From Bacteroidota bacterium (lineage in GTDB: Bacteria; Bacteroidota; Bacteroidia; AKYH767-A; 2013-40CM-41-45), in contig JADKIH010000004.1 of assembly GCA_016721305.1 (NCBI GenBank), forward strand, positions 248,001-312,000: DNA of 64,000 nt. The letters are read 5' to 3'. The number at the start of each line of letters is the position of its first letter. The stretch's first letter is position 1. The position numbers were made by a program, and so were the translations under genes. The notes beneath the pieces are model-generated. The model was not told the DNA's origin and did not search any database. It saw only the letters and a program-made list of their open reading frames with translations. This document shows, one piece after another, positions 28,763 to 38,435 of the stretch.

Positions 28763-29018
28763 TAGAAGCCATCTCAAAAATCTGCAATATGATTTAGGTC
28801 TTAGCTTAAAACAAGCAAGTTCCCCTTCGGGGATGACAGTTTCCTTTTTTTAAAAATCTGTCGTTCATCATCCGCAACAAGCTGTATCCGTTTAACGAAC
28901 ACTATCCGCGGACGATGAACGACAGATTTACATCGTAGGAAGCTGTCATCCCCGAAGGGGAACTAGCTTGTTTAAAGTGACGAAATTTACCTGAACACTA
29001 TTTTTGAGATGGCTTCTA
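28763..29018. mobile_element. MITE-like long palindromic element
   Basis: Terminal inverted repeats of at least 19 bp (TAGAAGCCATCTCAAAAAT and its complement) bound 256 bp. Inner segments pair too: AAACAAGC and AGTTCCCCTTCGGGGATGAC with their complements near 28938-28972, and AAATCTGTCGTTCATC with GATGAACGACAGATTT. It has no coding capacity. No clean target duplication is seen. It fits a miniature inverted-repeat transposable element, but a second genomic copy or parent insertion sequence is not in this window. It fills the otherwise gene-free spacer 28640-29050. Confidence 0.65.
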
Positions 29019-29050
29019 ATAACTAAAGAGTAAATACTAAAGACTAAAAA

Positions 29051-31325
29051 CTAGAACGGATACCCAATCGCCAAATTATAGTTGATATCCACTAACCCAA
29101 ACTTCTGCCCCGGATAAACCCAACGATCAGCTGCATCGAGCGAAGGATCTCTTAATTTAGTTGCAGCATCGAAGCGGAGGATGAAGAAGGAGAAGTTGAA
29201 ACGTAAACCAACTCCACCGCCAACGGCGAGTTCTTTTAAGGCGTCTTTGGAAAATTGTCCGCCGGGACGACTCACATCTGCATTACGTGTCCAGATATTG
29301 CCGACGTCGATAAAGGCTGCAGCTTCCCAAATGATACCACTGGAAAGGCGGAGGAATTCGGAACGGTATTCTAAATTGGTTTCAATTTTTATGTCACCGC
29401 TTTCTTCGATGTTCACACTTTTCAAATAAGATCCCGGACCTAATGTTCTGGCTGTCCAGGCGCGGATACTGTTGGCGCCGCCGGCAAAGAAACTTTTTTC
29501 AAATGGCAGCGCGCGCGATGAGCCGTATGGAATTCCGATCCCGGCATTCAATCGCCATACAACGTTGTTGTAACGATTCACAACTTTGTGTACGCTGAAA
29601 TCAAAATCAAATTTCGTGAATGATGCGGGCTTTAATTTTTCACTGAATGCCGGAAAGGCAACTTCACCATTCACTCGTGTAAAGATGAAATTTCCGTTGC
29701 CTTGCTTTTGATTGGTGATCAACCATGAGCCACGAACGGAAGAAATAATGTGTGTATCGTAGGTGTAAAATAGGCGAGGATCATTTAAGTCAACCAACTT
29801 GGCTTCGAATTGCGGTGAAAGTTTTACCTTAATGGAATTAATCTCAGGAGAAATCACAAAGCGTTGATTCTTGGTAGGGGAGAATGAATAGTTCAACGAA
29901 AAATTTGTTACCGACCGCCGGTAGTCGGGACGCTCCTGATAGTTGTAACCTATATTGAACGATGTCTTTGCATTATTATATCGTGATGTGTGTCGTTCGA
30001 TCGAAGGAGGAAGTAAGAGTTTTCGCAAGTCAAGCGAAAATTTCCGGTCCGATTTCATAGGTGTTGAAGAAGAAGAATTTTTTCTGCTCTACACTGTCGT
30101 TGAAATTCGGAATGGCTTCGAGTCCGCCTTTGATTTTAAACTGAAAGACTTCAGCGCCTTTGAAAGTGTTCTTATTACGATAACCGAAACTTCCGGCAAT
30201 TCCAATGTTACCTCCTGTGTTCGTTGTTTCTTGTTCTAAAGTAAAATCCTGCTGATCGGTTGGCGTTAATTGAATATTGAGATCGAGCAGGTATTCCTGT
30301 TGTGCAGAATCGCGCGGAACTTCTTTAAAATAAACATTGACGAATTTGAAGATGTTTAAGTCCTGAAGTTTTTTGTAGGTGTAATCGATTTTTTCCTGCA
30401 AATACAAACTTCCACTCTCTACGTAGATGTTTCGTACCAATTGTGAGTATCTCATCTCTAGCTGCGAATCGGCAGAGAGCATGTAATAGCCGTTATACAA
30501 AAGTGTGTCTTTCGGCGTCGATAGAGCAGGGTTCTTCGGATTGTAATCGGTCTGAATGTAAATTTTGTTGATGCGATAAGTGTGGTGATCGGAGATCGGA
30601 CTTATATACATCACCGAAGGATCAATATTTTCATTGATGCGATTGATGTTTAAGAAAATGTCGACCTGATGGGAATTGAGCGATGTATCTGCCGCGTATG
30701 TGATGTAATTTCTGTTGAAGAAATAATAGCCCATGTCTTTCAAAGCTGTCGTGATACGTTCACGTTCTTTCTCGAAAAAGATCTTCGTTGTAAAGCTGGC
30801 CGGTTTGGATAAGTGAATTTTTACGAAAGCCCGGGAGAAAACTGTTTATTCTATTATCAAGTGTCTGATAGGTGATATTGCGAATGGTGTATGGCTTATT
30901 GTATTTGATGTGATAAGTTACGGTTGCTTTTTCCTTTGGTCATCACACTATCGGTAACAACGGAATTAAAAAATCCGTTCTTCTCTAAAAAATCCTGTAC
31001 TGTCCGGCTGAACGTTCAATTAAATTGGAGTCAACAAGAACGGGTTCTTCGCCAATGCTCTTTAGCCATCTTTTAAATCGTGTGTCCTTTCCGGAGTTAC
31101 CAATATTGTAAGCCCAAAGGTGGAATCGGAAAATCCAAGAATCTTTCGATTGGGTTTTTGCTTATTGAAAATTTCGAATTGTTCTTTTGTTAAAAATGTA
31201 CTGTCGGCTTTGATGTCATTCTTCACCAGCAAGTACTTTCCATCCGGAACATGACGTGTTGGATTACATGCCGAGAAGGCAATTAAAAAAAGAGAAAGAA
31301 GTAAAATGGACTTTAGAAGCTTCAC
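29051..31325 (-). CDS. TamA/BamA-family outer-membrane lipoprotein (five frameshifts)
   Basis: Corrected length is about 757 aa. The N-terminus is a lipoprotein signal (LLLSLFLIAFSAC, lipobox AFSAC) followed by NPTRHVPDGKYLLVKN, typical of Bacteroidota BamA/TamA paralogues. POTRA-like segments follow (FLEKNGFFNSVV, ITTALKDMGYYFFNRNYI, KKLQDLNIFKFVNVYF). The C-terminal Omp85 barrel has FFAGGANSIRAWTARTLGPG and ends in NYNLAIGYPF. Frame changes are inferred near 31131, 31017, 30939, 30777 and 30040, each one base and mostly in homopolymers. A GTG at 31325 is preferred as start because an upstream TTG lies within the -7 element. Confidence 0.85.
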
Positions 31326-31346
31326 CGGGATTTTTTCACTCTTGGG

Positions 31347-31354
31347 CAAAAATA
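31347..31354 (-). promoter_or_regulatory. Putative -7 element of the TamA-like gene
   Basis: TATTTTTG on the minus strand, 21 bases before the GTG at 31325. It sits in the same 16-base context as the sigma factor promoter at 23677. Confidence 0.5.
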
Positions 31355-31423
31355 ATACAATTCGTTGCCAATTGCCGTTTTAATTCATTCAGGCATCAAC
31401 ATTTGATGTTGATAACGGTGTGG

Positions 31424-32563
31424 TTACAGATCAGCCATGACGAGCTTTGCAGCGTCTTCGCCGACTAAAGAGCCCAGAGCTACGCCCATTCCGCCCATTC
31501 GTACGGCGCAGAAGATGCGATCGCTTACTTTTTGAACGATTGGCGATTTTTTAGGGCCTATGCCCATGATGCCACTCCATCGCATTTCAACTTTTGGATT
31601 CTTTCCGGGTGCAATCATCTTGTGGAGTAATTCGTCGAGGCGATTTTGAATTTTATCCGTCATACTAAAATCGGTTTGTGTTCTCAGCTTCGAAATCTAA
31701 ATTCTGGCGCCACCAAAGAGGATTCGATTGCCGATGTTGCGGAAATAGTAGTAACCGTGATCATAGTGAAAGCTTCCTTTTAATTGCAATCCGGTGATGG
31801 CTTCAGTGACGAGCACTTGTGCACGAGCCGGTTCAACTTCGTACGAAGGAAGAAATTGTTTGGCAAATCCGTTTGTCGTGATGATGACGCGATGTGCTTC
31901 AATCGTATCGCAATTGTCGGAGAGAATTTTTACAGAGTTATTTTCTGTCTTAATCGAACTTACCTGAATGCCATTGAGTATTTCAATATTCAGATTTTTC
32001 GCAAAGGCAATCAGCGACTGCATCATTGAACCCGTATCGATTTGTCCTTCTCCGGAGTTTTCAATCATGTGTTGCACATTCCCCAAACCGAAAGATGAAA
32101 TTTTATCCGTCGCATTCTGATACACATTTTGAAGTCCGGTTATTGACTCCAGTGTTTTGTTGAAATCATCGACGTTGCTCAAACAACTCTCGAATAAATT
32201 TTTATCCTCTGCAGTGAAGACTTCATAGCCGCCGAAGGGTTCATATTTCAGATTGTTATCACCAAGGCGTTTTCTTAATCTGACCAAACCTTTCCATCGT
32301 CTTTCAACCAGAGCAAACACATCTTTATGCGGATGTTTTTCCAGATCTTCCATGAGCTCCGACATCGAACCGTAGCAGGCAAAACCCGCATTACGAGTAC
32401 TGGCACCATAGGGGAGAACACCTCTTTCAAGAATCATCACACGTAACGAAGGCTGCGCAGTTTTTAATTCGATAGCTGTTGAAAGTCCGACAATCCCACT
32501 GCCGATGATAACGACGTCGGGTTTGCCGATGAAGGTGGTTTTTTCCCAGTAGCTCCAGTTCAT
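31424..32563 (-). CDS. FAD-dependent D-amino-acid oxidase/glycine oxidase-family oxidoreductase (two compensating indels)
   Basis: About 379 aa. The FAD-binding Rossmann motif VVIIGSGIVGLSTAIEL is near residue 17, followed by ERGVLPYGASTRNAGFACYG, a substrate domain, and the C-terminal FCAVRMGGMGVALGSLVGEDAAKLV. A stop at 31697 interrupts it. NLDFEAENT reads in another frame between about 31703 and 31675 before the original frame resumes at TDFSMTDK. One missing and one extra base explain this. The start at 32563 (MNWSYWEKTTF) matches the family; upstream codons are repeat-derived. Substrate unknown. Confidence 0.85.
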
Positions 32564-32564
32564 G

Positions 32565-32712
32565 ATAGTGATCGGTTTTTCGGTGATCGGTTCTATGTTT
32601 AGAACACCTTTCAGTGAAGGCGAAGGTATTGATATTGTGGAGTTTTTCAAGAAAAAGTGGCTTTTTTGATAATAAACCGGAGCTGATCACCGATCGCCGA
32701 TAAACCGACCAC
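32565..32712. repeat. GATCGGT heptamer repeats, inverted pair
   Basis: GATCGGTTTTTCGGTGATCG at 32569-32588 faces complementary GATCACCGATCGCCGATAAA at about 32684-32706. Related fragments occur at 1831 and 54396. The repeats flank the leader of the oxidoreductase gene. Confidence 0.6.
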
Positions 32713-32755
32713 AAAAAAAACTTTCAGAAACTATTGAAACTTCAAAATATTGCCT

Positions 32756-32763
32756 TATATTTG
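32756..32763 (+). promoter_or_regulatory. Putative -7 element of the GbsR-type regulator
   Basis: TATATTTG matches the consensus and ends four bases before the ATG at 32768, implying a leaderless transcript. Confidence 0.6.
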
Positions 32764-32767
32764 GGCC

Positions 32768-33273
32768 ATGAAATTCGATGAAGCAAAAAGCAAATTCTTT
32801 CAGACCTGGGGCAAGCTCGGAAGCGAATGGGGAATAAATCGCACGATGGCACAAGTGCACGCTTTGTTGTTGATCTCTCCAAAACCTTTGAGCTGCGAGG
32901 AGATCATGGCGGAATTGAGCATCAGTCGTGGTAATGCAAATATGAATTTGCGCGAGCTTATTAATTGGACGCTTATTCATAAAGAACTTATTTCCGGCGA
33001 TCGTAAAGAATATTTCGCTGCGGAAAGAACATATGGGAAGTTGCTCGTCGTATAGCAAGTGAACGTAAGAAGAGAGAAATCGAACCGGTAGTGCGAGTGA
33101 TCGACCAACTTTCCGAAGTGGAAGGTGATCGAAAAAATCCGGAGATTCAGGAGTTCGTCGATATGATGGTGCAGTTGGGAAATTTCGTGAACAAGATGGA
33201 TAAGAGTGTTGATCTTATAGTGAAGGCCGATGAAAACTGGTTATTCAATTCGATCTTTAAATTAATACGGTAG
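32768..33273 (+). CDS. GbsR/MarR-family transcriptional regulator (frameshifted)
   Basis: The regulator is about 168 aa and has a winged helix-turn-helix: EWGINRTMAQVHALLLISP, then the recognition region EIMAELSISRGNANMNLREL and wing HKELISGDRKEYF. The C-terminal helices (ARRIASERKKREIEPV, EFVDMMVQLG) form the dimer interface. The frame breaks near 33031: AERTY is followed by a stop in one frame while WEVARRIASER continues in another, fitting one missing T. It heads a plus-strand run with a DCC protein and a TIGR01777 epimerase, which it probably controls. Confidence 0.88.
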
Positions 33274-33319
33274 AAATACCGATTTTTTTTATCACATAGT
33301 TTCAAATAATTCTGAAAGT

Positions 33320-34147
33320 ATGAAAACATTAGGAAACTACAAATTGATTTTTGACGCAGAATGCCCATTGTGCCGGACTTACAGTAGCACATTCGTCAAA
33401 GCCGGAATGTTGGAGAAGGGCGGTATTGAGGCTTATCAAAAGATCAATCAGACGACGAAAGATCTGATCGATACCGATCGTGCCCGAAATGAAATTGCTT
33501 TGGTAAATGAGACGACAGGAGAAGTGCATTACGGACTCGACAGTATTTTCACCGTTCTCGGAAATTCATGGCCTTGGCTGAAAAAGTTTTTCGATGCAAC
33601 GGGAGTGCGATTTGTTCTTCGTCGTCTTTACTACTTTATTTCTTTCAATCGAAAGATTATTGTTCCTTCAGGAAATGCCACTGATACTTGTGTGCCTGAT
33701 GTACGTTTAGACTATCGGTGGGCTTACATTATTTTTTGCTGGCTTATTACATCTCTTATTCTAAAGAATTACAGCTTTCATTTTTTTCCTTTGATCAGAC
33801 CTTCTTTATTCTATCGTGAATTCCTTATCTGTGGCGGGCAAATTCTTTTTCAGGGAGCATTGATTTCATTCATCGATAAAACAAAGCGCATCGATTATCT
33901 CGGTAATATGATGACGGTTTCATTTGCCGGGGGATTGTTACTCATCGTCGGTATTTATCTGCTAAGAATTCTGGAACATTTTTCTTCCATTTTCTTTTCT
34001 CCGTGGTTTTACGTTCTATGGTTTTTGGGAGTAGCCTTATGGATGCTTTATGAACATGGCCGCAGAGCTGAATTGTTGGGATTAGGTTGGTTGATTTCTA
34101 TTGGTTGGATTAGTTATCGTATTGGTGTCTTACTATTAATAAAATGA
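33320..34147 (+). CDS. DCC-family (DUF393) thiol protein fused to a membrane domain
   Basis: The 275-aa protein begins with a DCC/DUF393 thioredoxin-like domain: LIFDAECPLCRTYSS has the CxxC pair, and IDTDRARNEIALVNETTG with YGLDSIFTVLG completes it (residues 1-110). Roughly five hydrophobic segments follow (residues 130-270). Such proteins are predicted thiol-disulfide oxidoreductases of unknown substrate. The stop overlaps the next gene's start by four bases (ATGA), so the two are coupled. Confidence 0.85.
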   Translation: MKTLGNYKLIFDAECPLCRTYSSTFVKAGMLEKGGIEAYQKINQTTKDLIDTDRARNEIALVNETTGEVHYGLDSIFTVLGNSWPWLKKFFDATGVRFVLRRLYYFISFNRKIIVPSGNATDTCVPDVRLDYRWAYIIFCWLITSLILKNYSFHFFPLIRPSLFYREFLICGGQILFQGALISFIDKTKRIDYLGNMMTVSFAGGLLLIVGIYLLRILEHFSSIFFSPWFYVLWFLGVALWMLYEHGRRAELLGLGWLISIGWISYRIGVLLLIK

Positions 34148-35076
34148 ATATTATGAAAACGAACAGCAAGTTGATTTTAGCAGGAGGCAGCGGACAAATC
34201 GGCCGTGCTCTTTTAAAATATCTGAAAGATGATTATGATGAAATCGTTGTTCTCACGCGAGGAAAAGAATACAAAGCAGAAAATTGTTTATTCGTACGTT
34301 GGGATGGAAAAACCAAAGGAGAGTGGTTTACTCATTTGGAAAATGCCGACGTATTAATTAATCTCACCGGCAAAAACGTCAATTGTCGTTATACCGAAAA
34401 AAATAAAAAGGAGATTTTTGACTCACGAACTAATTCGATCGAGATTCTTGCAGCTGCTTGTCGCGATTGCATTAATCCGCCTAAACTTTGGATTCAATCC
34501 GCATCGGCGACATTGTACAGACATGCACTAGATCGTCCGATGGATGAATTCGATCATGAAGTCGGTAGCGGATTTTCTGTCGACGTTTGTAAGAAATGGG
34601 AAGGCACCTTCTGGGAGCAGACAAAAGATTTTCCTCAGATGCGAAAAGTTGTTCTTCGCATCAGCATGGTATTAAGTAAAGACGACGGTGTTTATCCGCG
34701 ACTGAAGAATCTGGTGAGAGCCGGGCTGGGAGGGAAGCAGGGAAATGGAAAGCAAATGGTGAGTTGGGTACACGAAGCCGATGTAGCAGGAGTCATTAAA
34801 TGGATAAGCACACACGAAGAAAAAGCAGGGGTCTATAATTGCACATCACCTGAGCCGGTTTCAAATTCTCAGTTTATGCTCGAGATGAGAAAATCGCTTC
34901 ATTCTAAAATAGGATTGCCATCTCCAAAGTGGTTGTTGGAAATGGGAGCAATTCTCATTGGAACGGAAACTGAATTAGTGCTGAAAAGTCGTTGGGTTTT
35001 GCCGACGCGATTGGGTGCAGAGAAGTATAAATTTCAATTTCCAAAACTTGATTCTGCCTTAACTTCTTTCCGGTAA
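34144..35076 (+). CDS. TIGR01777-family NAD(P)-dependent epimerase (SDR39U1-like)
   Basis: The 310-aa extended SDR protein has the nucleotide-binding motif LILAGGSGQIGRALL near residue 10. Family blocks are ADVLINLTGKNVNCRYTEKNK, IQSASATLYRH (replacing the usual STATGYYG), CKKWEGTFWE and VSWVHEADVAGVIKWI, plus the DUF1731-like C-terminus LPTRLGAEKYKFQFP. The canonical YxxxK pair is not obvious, as in many members. The start is either ATG 34144 or ATG 34153. It is co-transcribed with the DCC gene. Confidence 0.9.
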   Translation: MNIMKTNSKLILAGGSGQIGRALLKYLKDDYDEIVVLTRGKEYKAENCLFVRWDGKTKGEWFTHLENADVLINLTGKNVNCRYTEKNKKEIFDSRTNSIEILAAACRDCINPPKLWIQSASATLYRHALDRPMDEFDHEVGSGFSVDVCKKWEGTFWEQTKDFPQMRKVVLRISMVLSKDDGVYPRLKNLVRAGLGGKQGNGKQMVSWVHEADVAGVIKWISTHEEKAGVYNCTSPEPVSNSQFMLEMRKSLHSKIGLPSPKWLLEMGAILIGTETELVLKSRWVLPTRLGAEKYKFQFPKLDSALTSFR

Positions 35077-35149
35077 AATTCTATTTAACATAATATTTTA
35101 CAACAATGACAAATTGCGAAATCAAGTTAAAAATGAAGCAAAGTAGGGC

Positions 35150-36084
35150 TTAAGCTGACAGCTTGATGAGGAGGTTGGAACGATAAGAAGCCGGAGTAAC
35201 GCCTTCCATTTTTTTGAAAAGTCGGATGAAATAATTTACATCCGTAAAGCCTAATTCGTCGCTGATAGAAGTGATTTTCGCCCCGCTATGACGAAGCATT
35301 TGTTTGGCACGAACAATCTTTTCGTTGAGAATAAAATTCAGCGGAGAAATTCCAAACTCTCTTTTGAAAACACGATAAAAATTCGCTTTGCTCATGCATG
35401 CTTTGTCGCTCAGGTGTTCGATCAGAATTTTCTCGTTGATATTATTCTTAATGTAAGCGATTATGTAAGCAAGCGGATTCGCATTCGAAATGCCCGGATT
35501 GTCGGTATTGTTATTCGTCAGATTTGAAATTGCATGATGCGAACCAGCAATTCCTTTAGAGTAATGTCGGCTAAAATGTCTTTGCCTATTTCATTCGACG
35601 AACAAATACGAATTAGTTTACTGATGAGCGAGGCAATTTCGTCGTTATTGTAAAAGTGAAACTGATCATAGTCGAGCGACCATCCGTTTTTGTCGGACTG
35701 CTTTGGAAACTGTTCGTTCAGATAATTCAGTGTACGATTGATGTAATGGTGATCGATTGCCAGACCCATACATTGAGTCGGATTCATATCAGTGGCTTCA
35801 GGGAAATCGATTTTCATTGTCACTTTTGCCGGAACGATCACGCTTTCACCCGGCAAATAATCAAAGCCATCCTGATCGAACAAGTGCATGATTTTTTTTC
35901 CGCGAAGCATGCTCGTAATGACGAGATCATTAAACGTAAGCGGAACTAGATAGGAAGGAGTGTGCGTTTCAAAAATATTCAGCTCACAACGCTCTAGCGT
36001 GTATGCTGTTCTATTTTCAACCAGCGTTTTAAGTTTCTTCTCTTCCGTAAGAGCAACCGGTTTTATCTTTCCCAGATAATTCAT
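35150..36084 (-). CDS. AraC-family transcriptional regulator (frameshifted)
   Basis: Corrected length is about 311 aa. The N-terminal AraC-type ligand domain (about 1-190; FETHTPSYLVPLTFNDLVI, FDYLPGESVIVPA) is in one frame. The linker and DNA-binding domain are in another after a break near 35520, which fits one missing base. The two HTH motifs are LIEHLSDKACMSKANFYRVFK and ITSISDELGFTDVNYFIRLFKK, followed by GVTPASYR. The family N-domain resembles AraC_N regulators found beside aldehyde or alcohol dehydrogenases. The gene diverges from a small membrane protein and an aldehyde dehydrogenase, both preceded by paired TTGTGCT sites. Confidence 0.9.
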
Positions 36085-36173
36085 GATCGGCAGTTCGTCT
36101 TAATGTAATTTGTTTCGCAGAAATATCATTTAAAAATAATGAAAAATCCTTTCATTGTCCAATGACGATTGAT

Positions 36174-36201
36174 TTGTGCTTAAGAATGATACGATTGTGC
36201 T
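36174..36201 (+). promoter_or_regulatory. Candidate AraC operator pair 1
   Basis: TTGTGCT occurs at 36174-36180 and 36195-36201, start-to-start distance 21 bp. This is the spacing of direct half-sites bound by AraC-type dimers. It lies about 90 bp from the araC-type start and upstream of the small membrane-protein gene. Confidence 0.55.
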
Positions 36202-36342
36202 ACTTTTTGAATTTGGGCTGCGGTCAATTTACGTTAAGTGGAGGTTATTCAATAAGTTAGGATTTCCGGACGAACTATCTTTTCAATTTGAATGCGACGA
36301 AAATGCTGTACATTTAATTTTCCCGAACTAATTCATTGAACA

Positions 36343-36630
36343 GTGGTCGCAGCAAAGGAACATAAGCATAGCCGAATTTATCTGATCACAGGGCTATTCT
36401 CCTTTTTGTATTGCCTATTTCCCGTGATTCAATATAATATATACTCAACAATAGAAGAGCGCTTCGACTCACATTACCTTTTTGTTTTTTCCACTGAGCC
36501 GTTTGAATTCATGGAGTTCATTTATACGAATACCATATGGCCATACCTTTTTCAATTTGCATTGTGGCTCTTCTTCTGGGGGATTTCAATCTTGTTCTAC
36601 AAGTTAATCCTGAGAGTACGACGATCGTAA
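36343..36630 (+). CDS. Small two-helix membrane protein
   Basis: Up to 95 aa beginning at GTG 36343, or at a nearby alternative. Two hydrophobic segments (IYLITGLFSFLYCLFPVI and LFQFALWLFFWGISILFYKLIL) enclose an acidic/aromatic loop of about 35 residues; the C-terminus is basic (RVRRS). No family is recognised. Support comes from the membrane pattern, clear separation from neighbours, and the operator-like pair upstream. Confidence 0.5.
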   Translation: MVAAKEHKHSRIYLITGLFSFLYCLFPVIQYNIYSTIEERFDSHYLFVFSTEPFEFMEFIYTNTIWPYLFQFALWLFFWGISILFYKLILRVRRS

Positions 36631-36728
36631 TTTTAATGAAGTACCATTCTGAATTCCCTCACATATTAATGTATTTCACTGCTATTTCCATTAAGGTTGA
36701 AAGATGAAGTAATTCTGTACTGAGACAA

Positions 36729-36756
36729 TTGTGCTACTTCATGCCACCATTGTGCT
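36729..36756 (+). promoter_or_regulatory. Candidate AraC operator pair 2, ahead of aldehyde dehydrogenase
   Basis: TTGTGCT occurs at 36729-36735 and 36750-36756, again 21 bp apart, 52-79 bp before the aldehyde dehydrogenase ATG. The second half-site in both pairs is preceded by C-C/G-A (CxATTGTGCT). A TAGTTTTA at about 36779 could be the -7 element, placing the pair next to the -33 region. Confidence 0.6.
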
Positions 36757-36807
36757 GATGAATTGAAATCCATTGGAATAGTTTTATCAAAACTAAAATC
36801 AAATCCA

Positions 36808-38313
36808 ATGGAAAAAACTACAAAGAAGCCGGCCTTCAAAGCGAAGTACGGACATTTTATCGGTGGAAAATTTGTTGAACCCGTAAAAGGAGAGTACTTC
36901 GACAACATTTCTCCTGTCGATGGAAAAGTGTTTACTCAGGCAGCCCGTGGAACGAAAGAGGATATTGATAAGGCGCTCGATGCAGCTCATGCAGCTTTCC
37001 CAAGCTGGAGTAAGACATCGGTTACTTATCGGAGTAATTTGATGTTGAAGATTGCTCAGGTGATGGAAGACAATTTGGATCTTCTGGCTGCAGTAGAAAC
37101 AATCGATAACGGAAAGCCGATTCGGGAAACATCGGCGGCAGATATTCCATTATGTATAGACCACTTCCGTTATTTCGCCGGTGTGATTCGTGGTGATGAA
37201 GGAACAGTTGCTGAGTTAGATGAGCACACATTAAGTATGAATATTCACGAGCCATTGGGAGTAGTAGGACAAATTATTCCGTGGAATTTCCCATTGCTCA
37301 TGGCATGCTGGAAAATTGCTCCGGCATTAGCTTCCGGTTGTTGTACTGTTGTGAAGCCTGCTGAGCAAACACCTACATCTATTATGGTATTGATGGAGCT
37401 CGTCGGCTCGATCCTTCCTCCGGGAGTATTGAATGTGGTATCAGGATTTGGACCGGAAGCAGGTAAGCCATTGGCAACTTCTTCGCGTGTAGCGAAAGTG
37501 GCATTCACGGGAGAAACTACGACAGGACGCTTAATCATGCAGTATGCATCTGAGAATCTGATTCCGGTTACGATGGAATTAGGAGGTAAGTCGCCAAATA
37601 TTTTCTTCCCGTCAGTAGCCGATGCCGACGATGAATTTTTCGACAAAGCGATTGAAGGCGCAGTATTATTTGCGTTCAATCAGGGTGAAGTTTGTACATG
37701 TCCTTCGAGAATCCTTGTTCACGAAAGCATCTACGAAAAATTCATGAAGCGCGTAGTTGAACGTACGAAAGCAATCACATGTGGAAATCCAATGGATCCT
37801 TCTACTATGATTGGTGCACAGGCATCGAACGATCAGTTTGAAAAAATTCTTTCTTACATCAAGATCGGCAAGGAAGAAGGAGCAGAATTATTATGCGGTG
37901 GTGCAGCCAACAAGCTCGACGGCGATATCAGCGGTGGATATTATATTCAGCCTACGATTATGAAAGGTCATAATAAGATGCGCGTATTTCAAGAAGAAAT
38001 TTTCGGACCGGTTGTTTGCGTAACAACATTCAAGACAACGGAAGAAGCCATTCAGATTGCAAACGAAACAGCGTATGGTCTCGGTGCAGGAGTTTGGACG
38101 CGCGACGCTCACGAATTGTACCAAGTACCAAGAGCCATTCAGGCCGGACGTGTTTGGGTCAATTGTTATCATGCATACCCGGCTCATGCTCCATTTGGCG
38201 GTTATAAAAAATCGGGTTTCGGAAGAGAGACACACAAGATGATGTTGAATCATTATCGTCAGAACAAAAACATGTTGATCTCTTACAACAAAAACAAACT
38301 TGGATTCTTTTAG
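36808..38313 (+). CDS. NAD(P)-dependent aldehyde dehydrogenase
   Basis: The 501-aa enzyme oxidises aldehydes to acids. ATG 36808 (MEKTTKKPAFKAKYGHF) was chosen because an upstream in-frame ATG lies in the promoter. It has the NAD-binding IIPWNFPLLMACWKIAPALA and KPAEQTP, catalytic base Glu in MELGGKSPN (about 264), and nucleophilic Cys in FNQGEVCTCPSR (about 303). The conserved YGLGAGVWTRD and APFGGYKKSGFGRE are also present. It is closest in pattern to the acetaldehyde dehydrogenase ExaC/AldB group, often paired with DUF779 as here. The substrate is inferred only. Confidence 0.93.
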   Translation: MEKTTKKPAFKAKYGHFIGGKFVEPVKGEYFDNISPVDGKVFTQAARGTKEDIDKALDAAHAAFPSWSKTSVTYRSNLMLKIAQVMEDNLDLLAAVETIDNGKPIRETSAADIPLCIDHFRYFAGVIRGDEGTVAELDEHTLSMNIHEPLGVVGQIIPWNFPLLMACWKIAPALASGCCTVVKPAEQTPTSIMVLMELVGSILPPGVLNVVSGFGPEAGKPLATSSRVAKVAFTGETTTGRLIMQYASENLIPVTMELGGKSPNIFFPSVADADDEFFDKAIEGAVLFAFNQGEVCTCPSRILVHESIYEKFMKRVVERTKAITCGNPMDPSTMIGAQASNDQFEKILSYIKIGKEEGAELLCGGAANKLDGDISGGYYIQPTIMKGHNKMRVFQEEIFGPVVCVTTFKTTEEAIQIANETAYGLGAGVWTRDAHELYQVPRAIQAGRVWVNCYHAYPAHAPFGGYKKSGFGRETHKMMLNHYRQNKNMLISYNKNKLGFF

Positions 38314-38330
38314 TAGATAAAGATCATGCA

Positions 38331-38390
38331 AAGACTGCCCCTGTCTGTGATATAGATATGGATTTGATGGAGCAGGGGTGGTCTTTTTTT
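38331..38390 (+). terminator. Terminator of the aldehyde dehydrogenase gene
   Basis: GACTGCCCCTG and CAGGGGTGGTC form a strong stem closed by a 30-base loop, followed by seven Ts. The DUF779 gene starts 46 bp later, so read-through would be needed for co-transcription. Confidence 0.75.
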
Positions 38391-38435
38391 ATAAATGTTT
38401 AGCCAATAGTAGGAACTTAAACAGTGTTTTGTAAA

